Source: an uncultured Prevotella sp.
Lineage (GTDB): Bacteria > Bacteroidota > Bacteroidia > Bacteroidales > Bacteroidaceae
Direction: 5' to 3'
Length of the DNA stretch: 10,449 bases
NCBI GenBank assembly: GCA_900554835.1
Contig: USJD01000123.1
Location: 1 to 10,449, forward strand
Made by a program: the position numbers and the translations under genes. Under the pieces are notes generated by a model that saw nothing but the letters and a program-made list of their open reading frames with translations, was not told where the DNA came from and did not search any database. Each line of letters opens with the position of its first letter. Within the stretch, counting starts at the first letter, position 1. Positions 1 through 6,138 of this stretch are shown here, in pieces.

Positions 1-17
1 CGCCCCTGTTCAGACAT
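1..17 (-). CDS. Possible start of a further minus-strand gene, cut by the window edge
   Basis: On the minus strand an ATG at 17-15 is followed by four open codons (M-S-E-Q-G) before the window ends. It lies 28 bases past the UPF0145 stop codon and is preceded by an A-rich stretch, which is the usual translation-start context in this phylum. This would be the next gene of the same transcript. Five codons cannot identify a protein, so the call rests only on position and context. Confidence 0.3.
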
Positions 18-45
18 GTTTTGTTCTCTTTTTCAGATGTAGAAC

Positions 46-363
46 TTAGATAATCACCGCCGTTCCGCTGCAAGTTACCATCAGCATGGAACCGCTGTTA
101 CCCACGGTTTCGTAATCCAGGTCGATGCCCACGATGGCGTTGCAGCCTAAGGATGCAGCACGCTGGCTCATCTCTCTGAGCGCAGTATCTTTGGCTTCAC
201 GGAGGGTACTTTCGTAAGAGCCGCTTCTTCCGCCAATCACATCACGAATATTGGCAAAGAAATCCTTCACAAAGTTGGTACCAATGATGGTTTCACCAGT
301 CACTAAGCCACGATATTCACGGATAGGGTGGCCTTCTATGGTTGGAGTTGTACTTAAAATCAT
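46..363 (-). CDS. YbjQ/UPF0145 family protein (putative heavy-metal-binding domain)
   Basis: This is a complete 105-residue protein of the UPF0145/YbjQ family, which is usually about 100-110 residues. Recognisable family blocks in order are the N-terminal ST(T)PT-EG segment, the VTGE-I-GTN-KD segment near residues 21-34, IRD-GGRSG-YE near 39-51, and a C-terminal block with NAIVGID-DYETVG and GSMLMV-SGTAV. Known structures of the family are small alpha/beta proteins forming ring-like oligomers; the metal-binding label is historical and weakly supported. It has no signal peptide or membrane segment, so it is probably cytoplasmic. The start ATG has AAGGAAAAG about 5 bases upstream on the coding strand. 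I see no convincing TAnnTTTG promoter between it and the rng terminator, so its own promoter is unresolved. Family assignment is firm, biological role unknown. Confidence 0.9.
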   Translation of the reverse strand: MILSTTPTIEGHPIREYRGLVTGETIIGTNFVKDFFANIRDVIGGRSGSYESTLREAKDTALREMSQRAASLGCNAIVGIDLDYETVGNSGSMLMVTCSGTAVII

Positions 364-458
364 AATCTTTTCCTTTCTTTTTATGTTATTACTTATGTTA
401 TTTTATAGCTTAGACGATGAAGGAATAGAAAAGGTTGCATGGAATTAAAAAAAAAGCA

Positions 459-505
459 AAATAAAAGCTCCATTCGTCATCATGATACGAATGGAGCTTT
501 TATTT
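459..505 (-). terminator. Strong hairpin terminator downstream of rng
   Basis: A 19-bp perfect inverted repeat (459-477 with 487-505) surrounds a 9-base loop. In the minus-strand transcript the stem is followed by a U-rich tail, from the complement of 441-458, which is an A-run interrupted only by one GC. It begins about 40 bases past the rng stop codon, as expected for the end of the HU-to-rng block. The plus-strand side is AT-rich too, but no plus-strand gene ends here. Confidence 0.85.
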
Positions 506-545
506 ATTATTCTATGCATGAGAAAACCCATTTGGTTTCAGACAA

Positions 546-2117
546 CTATTTAGTTTCCTGTTCTTCCTGCATATCCAGATACTGGTTGTCCTTATCGTAG
601 AATTCATACTGAAGGAATGCCAGTTTCTGTGAAGCAATCACATTAAATCCGAAACCATACTTGAACTGCCATTTGCGCTTCAATGAAATGAAGCCCTTAT
701 TGATAAAGGCAGCTACATAAGGATTCACATACAAAGTAAATTTCTTGACGCCAATCTTGTTGACTAAGCGGTCAATCTTTCTTTCCAATTGGTCGGTGAA
801 GAGGATGCTGGATTTTATTTTGCCCGATCCGAAACAGGTAGGGCAGGTTTCTTCTACGTTTACGTCCATAGCAGGTCGTACACGCTGACGGGTAATCTGC
901 ATCAATCCGAATTTGCTCAATGGAAGGATATTGTGCTTGGCACGGTCCTTCTGCATGTTCTTGCACATGCGTTCATAAAGCAATTGTCGGTCTTCCGCCA
1001 GATGCATATCAATGAAATCGACAACGATGATACCTCCCATATCGCGGAGTCTCAACTGTCGTGCCAACTCATCGGCAGCACCCAGGTTCACATCGAGAGC
1101 ATTTGCTTCCTGACCTTTCTCACGAGTGCGGTTGCCACTGTTTACATCAACTACATGCAGAGCCTCTGTGTGCTCGATGATGAGATAAGCACCATGTTTG
1201 TAGTTGACAACTCGTCCAAATCCAGCCTTAATCTGTTTGGTAATGCTGAAATTGTCGAAGATAGGCACCTTACCAGTATAGAGTTTAACTATGCCCGCCT
1301 TTTCAGGGGCTATTAGAGAAACATAGTTTTTCACCTCGTTCATCACATCCTCGTTATTCACGTAGATGTTCTCGTAAGATGGGTTAAACAAGTCACGCAG
1401 GAGAGCGACGGCTCTTCCGGTTTCCTCGAATACCAGTTGCGGGCGTTGCTGTGTTTTCTGTACCTTGGCGATAGCATCCTCCCATCGCTTCACCAGGACT
1501 TTAAGCTCAGCATCGAGTTCTGCGACCCGTTTTCCCTCAGCTACAGTACGTACGATTACGCCACAATTCTTAGGTTTGATACTGTGGATGAGTTGCTTGA
1601 GTCGTGAACGTTCTTCACCGCTTTTGATTTTCGACGAAACAGAAACTTTTTCTCCAAATGGCATGAGCACCAAGTATCGACCTGCAAATGAGATTTCTCC
1701 CGTCAGTCGAGGTCCTTTGGTTGAGATGGGTTCTTTTACGATTTGCACCAACACTTCCTGTCCTGTCTTCAGAACATTCTGTATGCTACCTTCCTTTTCG
1801 AGGTCAGGTAATTTGGTGGCTTTAGAGAATGGGAAAAGTTTCTTTCTGTCGCTCTGTACTTGTTTAAGATACTTCTGGTAGGAATTAAATTGACTTCCTA
1901 GATCAAGATAATGAAGAAAGGCGTCGCGTTCATAACCTACATCCACAAAACAAGCATTAAGTCCCGGCATGAGTTTCTTAACCTTGGCGATGTAGATGTT
2001 GCCCACAGAAAAGGAAGCCTCGCGTGGCTCATTTTGATATTCTACTAATTGCTTATCCTCCATGAGCGCGATGGAGATGTCTTTCTGTTGGACGTCAATT
2101 ACAACTTCGCTTGTCAT
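546..2117 (-). CDS. rng: Ribonuclease E/G family endoribonuclease
   Basis: A 523-residue single-strand-specific endoribonuclease of the RNase E/G catalytic family, acting in rRNA maturation and mRNA decay in the cytoplasm. An S1 RNA-binding region lies near residues 35-150 (SVGNIYIAKV, PGLNACFVDVG, then an insert before the TKGPRLTGEIS block). The DNase-I-like catalytic region holds both expected metal-binding aspartates: D324 in VVDVNSGN and D367 in VVDFIDM. C425 and C428 of CPTC form the Zn-link that joins protomers. The length is RNase G-like, without the long disordered degradosome tail of proteobacterial RNase E. I start at ATG 2117 (MTSEVVIDVQ), the usual N-terminus in this phylum; an upstream ATG at 2171 would add 18 unrelated residues encoded across a leader hairpin. 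It lies downstream of HU and a small ribosomal-type gene, with two hairpins in its leader that may control it. Confidence 0.95.
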   Translation of the reverse strand: MTSEVVIDVQQKDISIALMEDKQLVEYQNEPREASFSVGNIYIAKVKKLMPGLNACFVDVGYERDAFLHYLDLGSQFNSYQKYLKQVQSDRKKLFPFSKATKLPDLEKEGSIQNVLKTGQEVLVQIVKEPISTKGPRLTGEISFAGRYLVLMPFGEKVSVSSKIKSGEERSRLKQLIHSIKPKNCGVIVRTVAEGKRVAELDAELKVLVKRWEDAIAKVQKTQQRPQLVFEETGRAVALLRDLFNPSYENIYVNNEDVMNEVKNYVSLIAPEKAGIVKLYTGKVPIFDNFSITKQIKAGFGRVVNYKHGAYLIIEHTEALHVVDVNSGNRTREKGQEANALDVNLGAADELARQLRLRDMGGIIVVDFIDMHLAEDRQLLYERMCKNMQKDRAKHNILPLSKFGLMQITRQRVRPAMDVNVEETCPTCFGSGKIKSSILFTDQLERKIDRLVNKIGVKKFTLYVNPYVAAFINKGFISLKRKWQFKYGFGFNVIASQKLAFLQYEFYDKDNQYLDMQEEQETK

Positions 2118-2156
2118 TTTCTTCAAAAAATCTTTTAAATTAGTACTTACAGAAAA

Positions 2157-2209
2157 GGGGCATGTCAACACTTAAGAGCTGACATACCCCCTCAGTCACG
2201 AACTGACTG
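2157..2209 (-). promoter_or_regulatory. Tandem hairpins in the rng leader (attenuator or autoregulatory element)
   Basis: Read as minus-strand RNA, two stems lie in series between the small basic gene and rng. The first pairs 2204-2209 with 2193-2198 (6 bp, 5-base loop GUUCG) and can extend past one mismatch. The second pairs 2190-2180 with 2167-2157, an 11-bp stem with a 12-base loop. Its one non-Watson-Crick position is G-U in the minus-strand RNA but C-A on the plus strand, so the fold favours rng-sense RNA. The stem ends in CCCC followed by UUUUCUGU, a weak U-tract, so it could be a leaky terminator. It could instead be an RNase target; E. coli rne is known to be autoregulated through its 5' UTR. 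Which of these applies is inference. Confidence 0.6.
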
Positions 2210-2232
2210 GGAGCAAAATAGGCTATAAAAGC

Positions 2233-2322
2233 TTACTTGCTCTTATGTCTGTTCTTACGTAATCTCTTTTTACGCTTGTGAGTAGCCATCTTGTGGCCCT
2301 TCTTTTTCTTTCCGTTTGGCAT
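2233..2322 (-). CDS. Small basic ribosomal-type protein (AURKAIP1/COX24 domain, bS22/mS38-like)
   Basis: A 29-residue open frame begins MPNGKKKKGHKMATHKRKK and ends in KNRHKSK. About half its residues are Lys or Arg and it has no acidic residue. The KKMATHKRKKRLRKNRHK-type core resembles the AURKAIP1/COX24 C-terminal domain, known from mitochondrial small-subunit protein mS38 and mycobacterial bS22; similar tiny proteins are annotated in many Bacteroidota. It is therefore probably a ribosome-associated protein contacting rRNA, though that role is inferred from family resemblance. It lies 54 bases after the HU stop and 115 bases before the rng start, on the same strand. A weak promoter-like match (AGTCTTTG, complement of 2366-2373, with TTG 20 bp upstream) sits over the HU stop codon. 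The gene is easily missed because of its size. Confidence 0.85.
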   Translation of the reverse strand: MPNGKKKKGHKMATHKRKKRLRKNRHKSK

Positions 2323-2376
2323 GATTTTAAAATTTTAAAATATTGTTATTTATAAATGTTATGTCCAAAGACTTAA

Positions 2377-2676
2377 TTAATCCTCATTTTCAACAACTTC
2401 ACCCAACATCAAATCTACAAAACTCTTTGCTGGTTTGAAATTTGGAAGGTCGTGAGCTGGAATGGTGAGAGTAATGTTCTTGGAAATGTTACGTGCAGTC
2501 TTTGCAGCTCTATGCTTGATGTTAAAGCTTCCAAATCCGCGAAGGTAAACATTCTCTTTTCTCTCGACAAGACTGGCCTTAACCTGATCCATAAAAGCCT
2601 CTATTACTACGCCAACATCTTTCTTTGGTACTCCAGTTGCTATAGACACCTCGTTGATGATATCTGCTTTAGTCAT
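2377..2676 (-). CDS. HU-family DNA-binding protein
   Basis: A 99-residue HU/IHF-family nucleoid protein, slightly longer than the usual 90. The N-terminal helical dimerisation part starts MTKADIINEVS and includes the GVPKKDVGVVIEAF helix. The conserved LRGFGSFNIKHRAAKTARN block follows (residues 45-63), then the DNA-binding arm with IPAHDLPNFKPAKSF (about 73-87). The canonical arm motif RNPxTG is RNISKN here, a form I associate with HU proteins of this phylum. Such proteins bind DNA as dimers in the minor groove, bend it and compact the chromosome. It is the first gene of the minus-strand block and has its own well-formed promoter at 2722-2752, with about 40 bases of leader. Distinguishing HU from IHF subunit type is not possible from sequence alone; HU is the better fit. 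Confidence 0.95.
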   Translation of the reverse strand: MTKADIINEVSIATGVPKKDVGVVIEAFMDQVKASLVERKENVYLRGFGSFNIKHRAAKTARNISKNITLTIPAHDLPNFKPAKSFVDLMLGEVVENED

Positions 2677-2721
2677 GTTATTCTTACTATAATTATTTAT
2701 TTATTAATCTAAATCGGTGTG

Positions 2722-2752
2722 CAAAGATACAAGTTTTTTGCGACATAACAAA
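2722..2752 (-). promoter_or_regulatory. Promoter of the HU gene (Bacteroidota type)
   Basis: On the minus strand a -33 TTTG (complement of 2749-2752) is followed, after 19 bases, by a perfect -7 TATCTTTG (complement of 2722-2729). This matches the TTTG-N19-21-TAnnTTTG consensus of the primary sigma factor in this phylum. Transcription would start near 2715, giving about 40 bases of leader before the HU ATG. Confidence 0.8.
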
Positions 2753-2791
2753 AAAGTTAGCGATTTTTTTGCAAAAATAATGCTCTAAGTA

Positions 2792-2823
2792 TTTGCATAT
2801 AAGGTTTTTATTGTGTATTTTTG
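2792..2823 (+). promoter_or_regulatory. Promoter of the TPM/LemA gene pair (Bacteroidota type)
   Basis: TTTG at 2792-2795 and TATTTTTG at 2816-2823 are separated by 20 bases, a full match to the TTTG/TAnnTTTG consensus. It is divergent from the HU promoter, with 39 bases between the two -33 boxes. The -7 box overlaps an alternative upstream GTG start at 2813, which shows that start is not translated. Confidence 0.8.
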
Positions 2824-2842
2824 TACCAAAATTGGAAAAATA

Positions 2843-3664
2843 ATGAGATTTAAGCGTTTTTTAATATTGCTCTTGATGATAGTTTCGGTACTTTCTTCTT
2901 CATTTGCTCAACGCGAGTGGAGTGCTGAGAATGTGCCGATTCCATATCTGAAGGATTCTACACAATATGTTTCTGATCCAGATGGTTATCTGTCTAAGGA
3001 CCAGAAGGATTCTGCCAATTTCTATCTTCAGAAATTGAATTTGGAATGTGGCGTTCAGAATGTCTTGGTCATAGTGGGACATGTGAAGGATCAGGATGCA
3101 TTCCGTATGTCACAGGATATCGGTGAAAAGTATGGTATTGGTTACAAGAAAACCCGAAGGGGACTTGTGATGGTGATTGCCGTGGAGGATCATAAGTACT
3201 TTATTGCTCCCGGTATGGGACTGGAGGGCGAGTTGACCGATGTGGATTGTGATGATATTGCCAGAGCATGTATCGTGAAGTATATGCGGCTGAATCAGCC
3301 GGGTATGGCAGTTGTTACCGTAAGCCGCTCTATATATAATAAGGTGAAAAGTGGTAGAACTGGTATTCCGGATGTGGATGAGGGTCCTTTAGAAGAGGAT
3401 GAATGGGGATTTATTATCTTTTTCCTTATCATCTGTTTCGGCATTCCTATATATTTATTAATAAGGTATATATTGGAGGAATGCGGTGTTATCAAGAAAA
3501 AGCCATCTTCCGGTAAATCCTCTCGTCAGCATAAAAGGCATGATGATGATTGGTTTCCTCCGTTCTTTCTGGGTGGAGGAGGTGGCTCTTCTGGTGGCGG
3601 CTTCTCAGGAGGTTCTTTCGGTGGTGGTTCATTTGGCGGAGGTGGCTCCGGCGGTGGATGGTAA
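2843..3664 (+). CDS. TPM-domain (YgcG-type) membrane protein with glycine-rich tail
   Basis: The predicted protein is 273 residues. A signal peptide (residues 1-22, cleavage after SFA) is followed by a TPM domain at about 40-170 (YVSDPDGYLSKDQ, NVLVIVGHV, GRGL-like RRGLVMVIA, IAPGMGLEGELTD). A membrane helix lies at about 189-209, then a basic stretch, then a Gly/Ser/Phe-rich C-terminus (244-273) ending GGW. This layout is typical of YgcG proteins: TPM domain outside the membrane, with a short tail on the other side. A role in envelope stress or photosystem repair is described for some relatives, but the bacterial function is poorly defined. LemA follows 76 bases downstream, a common pairing. 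I start at ATG 2843 because the signal peptide begins there and the upstream in-frame start at 2813 falls inside the promoter. Confidence 0.9.
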   Translation: MRFKRFLILLLMIVSVLSSSFAQREWSAENVPIPYLKDSTQYVSDPDGYLSKDQKDSANFYLQKLNLECGVQNVLVIVGHVKDQDAFRMSQDIGEKYGIGYKKTRRGLVMVIAVEDHKYFIAPGMGLEGELTDVDCDDIARACIVKYMRLNQPGMAVVTVSRSIYNKVKSGRTGIPDVDEGPLEEDEWGFIIFFLIICFGIPIYLLIRYILEECGVIKKKPSSGKSSRQHKRHDDDWFPPFFLGGGGGSSGGGFSGGSFGGGSFGGGGSGGGW

Positions 3665-3740
3665 TCAAGGTAGTAGGGAAAGAAAATATTCTCAAGTGAA
3701 ATAAATATAGTATTAATTATAACATTAAATTTTGAAAGTT

Positions 3741-4322
3741 ATGAAGAAATCAGGCTGGATTATCTTGGGTGTCGTAGTACTTCTTGTACTATGGGGGTTA
3801 AGTTCTTATAATGGTATCATTGGAGTACAGGAGCAAGCTACTACTGAACTGGCTAATGTGCAGACTCAATATCAGCGCCGTGCAGACATGATGCCTCAGT
3901 TGGCTAAAATCGTGAAGGCATATGCTAAGCATGAGAAAGAAACGTTTGAAGCCGTGACCAAGGCACGTGCAGCAGTAGGACAGGTAAAACTTGATGCAAG
4001 CAATCTGACTCCAGAAAAATTGAAGGCTTATTCTGACGCACAGGGAGAGTTGGCGAATGCTTTCTCCAAATTGATGGTAGTGGCTGAAAAGTATCCGGAA
4101 CTGAAGGCGAGTGAGAATTTCAAGTCACTTCAGATACAGGAGGAGGGTACTGAAAATCGAATCAGTGAAGCACGCCGCAAATATAATGATGCTGTGCAAC
4201 AGTACAATCTGAAGGTACGTAAGATGCCTACTGCCATCATAGCAAATCTCTTCGGCTTCCAAACTATGCCTAAGTTTGAGGCAGCTGCTGGTGCAGAAAA
4301 GGCTCCCGACCTTGATATTTAA
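3741..4322 (+). CDS. lemA: LemA family protein
   Basis: A complete 193-residue LemA protein. One membrane helix near the N-terminus (about residues 5-22) is followed by the family signature: SYNGIIGVQEQ (22-32), then ANVQTQYQRRADMMPQL (38-54), AYAKHEKETFEAVTKARA (60-77), and a later ENRISEARRKYNDAVQQYN block (138-156). The body is expected to be a helical bundle outside the membrane after a short N-terminal stub; the C-terminus is Ala-rich and polar. Function is uncertain in bacteria, although pairing with TPM proteins suggests a shared envelope role. I start at ATG 3741 rather than the in-frame TTG at 3732, since the ATG fits the usual MKKSGW-type N-terminus. No strong promoter is visible in the 76-base gap, so cotranscription with the TPM gene is likely. 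No clear terminator follows. Confidence 0.93.
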   Translation: MKKSGWIILGVVVLLVLWGLSSYNGIIGVQEQATTELANVQTQYQRRADMMPQLAKIVKAYAKHEKETFEAVTKARAAVGQVKLDASNLTPEKLKAYSDAQGELANAFSKLMVVAEKYPELKASENFKSLQIQEEGTENRISEARRKYNDAVQQYNLKVRKMPTAIIANLFGFQTMPKFEAAAGAEKAPDLDI

Positions 4323-4457
4323 AAACGAGATAAATTGCAATTCGTAATTTCAGTTATCAGAATCAGGTTAAAATCTTGTTTAGACCCGCTCAAAGCAGTA
4401 CTTTAGGAATGATATCGGAAGTTTCTCAATAAAAAAACAAAAAAAAAATCTTTTTAA
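4323..4457. other. Non-coding gap between lemA and the pyk promoter
   Basis: I see no gene, RNA or strong hairpin in this stretch. It ends in a nearly pure A-tract (4431-4448, one C) directly upstream of the pyk promoter. Such a tract could act as a bent or UP-like element that strengthens the promoter; this is inference. Confidence 0.4.
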
Positions 4458-4458
4458 T

Positions 4459-4489
4459 TTTGTATTGTCTTGCTTTTGCAGTATCTTTG
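4459..4489 (+). promoter_or_regulatory. Promoter of pyk (Bacteroidota type)
   Basis: TTTG at 4459-4462 and TATCTTTG at 4482-4489 are 19 bases apart, matching the primary sigma consensus of the phylum exactly. The -7 box is identical to that of the HU promoter. A long A-tract sits just upstream. Transcription would start near 4496, leaving about 60 bases of leader. Confidence 0.82.
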
Positions 4490-4557
4490 CAGTCAAATTG
4501 CAGAGAGCGTGTCTTTCTAGAGGAAAATTTGAGAAAAAGAATAAGGTAATAAAGGAT

Positions 4558-6009
4558 ATGAAACAAACAAAAATCGTCGCTTCAATCAGTGATCGTCGTT
4601 GTGATCAGGATTTCATCCGCAAATTGTTTTTTGCAGGCATGAACGTCGTTCGTATGAATACTGCCCATGCAACAGAAGAAGGTATTCGCACAATTGTTAA
4701 GAATGTAAGAGCAGTGTCTCCTCATATTGGTATTATGATTGATACCAAAGGACCTGAGGTGCGTACTACAGGTGTGGCAGAGCCTATTCATTATAATGTG
4801 GGTGATGTAGTCAAGATTTTCGGTCGTCCTGAGATGGAAACTTCTCATGACATTGTCAATCTGAGCTATCCTGATATCGCTGCTGATGTGAAAGTGGGTG
4901 ATGATTTGCTCTTCGATGATGGTGAACTTGATATGAAGGTCATTGATAATCAGGGACCGATGCTTGTAGCTGAAGTTCAGAACGAGGGCTTCTTAGGTTC
5001 ACATAAGAGCGTGAATGTACCTGGCGAACATATTGATTTGCCTGCGTTGACAGAAAAGGACCGTAAGAATATCCTCCTTGCCATTGAATTGGATATTGAT
5101 TTTATCGCTCACTCTTTCGTGCGTAATGCAGCTGATGTGAAGGCTGTGCAGGATATTTTGGATGAACATCACAGTGATATCAAGATTATTTCCAAGATTG
5201 AAAATCAGGAGGGTGTAGATAATATCGATGAGATTATCGAAGCTTCATATGGTATCATGGTTGCTCGTGGTGACTTGGGCATCGAGGTGCCTATCGAGAA
5301 GATACCTGGTATTCAGCGCCGCATCATCTCTAAGTGTGTAAAGGCCAGCAAGCCGGTTATCGTAGCTACACAGATGTTGCACACCATGATCAAGAATCCT
5401 CGTCCTACCCGTGCTGAGGTGACAGATATTGCCAATGCTATTTTCTATCGTACCGACGCTTTGATGTTGAGTGGAGAAACAGCCAGTGGTAAATATCCTG
5501 TTGAGGCTGTGCAGACAATGGCACGTATTGCTGAGCAGGCAGAGAAAGACAAGTCTCCTCTCAATGATATCGACCCAATGGAGGATGGCAGAATCACCCA
5601 GAAGCTTTTCTTGGCTCATGCAGCCATCGAATCTACCAAGCAGTTGGGTGTAAAGGGTATTATCACCGATGGTGAGACCGGACAGACAGCTCGTGACTTG
5701 GCTGCTTTCCGTGGCCCAAATCCTGTTTTGGCCATCTGTTATAAGGAGAAGCTCCAGCGCTGGTTGAACTTGAGCTATGGTGTAATTCCAATTTATCAGA
5801 AGGATCAGATTTCTACCAAGGCTATGTTTACTGCTGCTGTACGTATGTTGCGTCAGAAAGGATACTTACAGGAGGAAGACAAGATAGCTTACCTGAGTGG
5901 TAGTTTCGGTGAAGGTGGAGGTACCACATTCGTGGAAATCAACAAGGTGAGAAAGATTTTTGATAACAGTTATACTTTCAACTTGCCATCTAACGGCATT
6001 GAGGAATAA
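4558..6009 (+). CDS. pyk: Pyruvate kinase
   Basis: A 483-residue pyruvate kinase, converting phosphoenolpyruvate and ADP to pyruvate and ATP in glycolysis. The N-terminal barrel begins MKQTKIVASISDRR. R32 and N34 of the VVRMNTAH motif and D62/T63 of IDTKGPEVRT are present. The B domain spans about 66-160. Catalytic K213 and metal ligand E215 are in SKIENQEG, D239 is in ARGDLG, and T271 is in VATQM. The C-terminal regulatory-type domain runs from about 345 to the end. The glutamate in DTKGPE is the form linked to potassium dependence, yet the serine of the usual RLNFSH motif is alanine (A36). I start at ATG 4558: an upstream in-frame start at 4465 falls between the -33 and -7 boxes of the promoter. 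It appears to be a single-gene transcript. Confidence 0.96.
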   Translation: MKQTKIVASISDRRCDQDFIRKLFFAGMNVVRMNTAHATEEGIRTIVKNVRAVSPHIGIMIDTKGPEVRTTGVAEPIHYNVGDVVKIFGRPEMETSHDIVNLSYPDIAADVKVGDDLLFDDGELDMKVIDNQGPMLVAEVQNEGFLGSHKSVNVPGEHIDLPALTEKDRKNILLAIELDIDFIAHSFVRNAADVKAVQDILDEHHSDIKIISKIENQEGVDNIDEIIEASYGIMVARGDLGIEVPIEKIPGIQRRIISKCVKASKPVIVATQMLHTMIKNPRPTRAEVTDIANAIFYRTDALMLSGETASGKYPVEAVQTMARIAEQAEKDKSPLNDIDPMEDGRITQKLFLAHAAIESTKQLGVKGIITDGETGQTARDLAAFRGPNPVLAICYKEKLQRWLNLSYGVIPIYQKDQISTKAMFTAAVRMLRQKGYLQEEDKIAYLSGSFGEGGGTTFVEINKVRKIFDNSYTFNLPSNGIEE

Positions 6010-6030
6010 TTGTCTGGCAAATATAAAGGA

Positions 6031-6085
6031 ATCAGCAAATGTTTTTAGCTTAAATCATTAATTTTTGCTATAAACATTTGCTGAT
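6031..6085. repeat. Long inverted repeat overlapping the export-gene promoter
   Basis: The arms 6031-6044 and 6072-6085 (ATCAGCAAATGTTT and its exact complement) form a 14-bp perfect dyad. After one mismatch it continues for four more pairs (6046-6049 with 6067-6070) and then four A/T pairs (6052-6055 with 6061-6064). The right arm contains the -33 TTTG of the next promoter (6077-6080). It begins 21 bases past the pyk stop. No U-run follows in either direction; the plus-strand tail is an A-run, so it does not look like an intrinsic terminator. A two-site operator or a 3' stabilising stem for pyk mRNA are the main readings. Confidence 0.75.
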
Positions 6086-6108
6086 ATTAAAAAAAAACAT
6101 TATTTTTG
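6077..6108 (+). promoter_or_regulatory. Promoter of the polysaccharide-export gene (Bacteroidota type)
   Basis: TTTG at 6077-6080 and TATTTTTG at 6101-6108 are 20 bases apart, a full consensus match. An A-run lies in the spacer. The -33 box is inside the right arm of the inverted repeat. Transcription would start near 6115, about 24 bases before the ATG at 6139. Confidence 0.78.
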
Positions 6109-6138
6109 CACCCAAATTTCAAAAATAAATTGTCAACG

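Noticed and set aside
364..458. Promoter for the UPF0145 gene
   Set aside because: One must exist between the rng terminator and the start codon, but no TAnnTTTG box with a spaced TTTG is visible on the minus strand, so I did not place one.
789..1316. Plus-strand open frame of 175 codons opposite rng
   Set aside because: Overlaps the catalytic core of rng on the other strand, and its translation matches no family I recognise.
2118..2171. Eighteen extra N-terminal codons for rng
   Set aside because: The upstream ATG at 2171 lies in the loop of a leader hairpin and the added residues are not family-like; MTSEVVIDVQ at 2117 is the normal start.
3571..3660. Tandem GGT/GGA-like repeat as a DNA repeat element
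   Set aside because: It simply encodes the Gly/Ser/Phe-rich tail typical of YgcG proteins; codons vary and there is no fixed repeat unit.
4465..4557. Upstream start extending pyruvate kinase by 31 residues
   Set aside because: The first codon would lie between the -33 and -7 boxes of a consensus promoter, before the transcription start, and the added residues are not part of the family.
6031..6085. Invertible promoter like those of Bacteroides capsule loci
   Set aside because: Invertible promoters lie wholly between their repeats. Here the arms are only 27 bases apart and the -7 box is outside, so inversion would not switch the promoter in the known manner.
6031..6085. Intrinsic terminator of pyk
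   Set aside because: The stem is long, but the plus-strand tail after it is an A-run with no U-tract, so it lacks the key feature of an intrinsic terminator.
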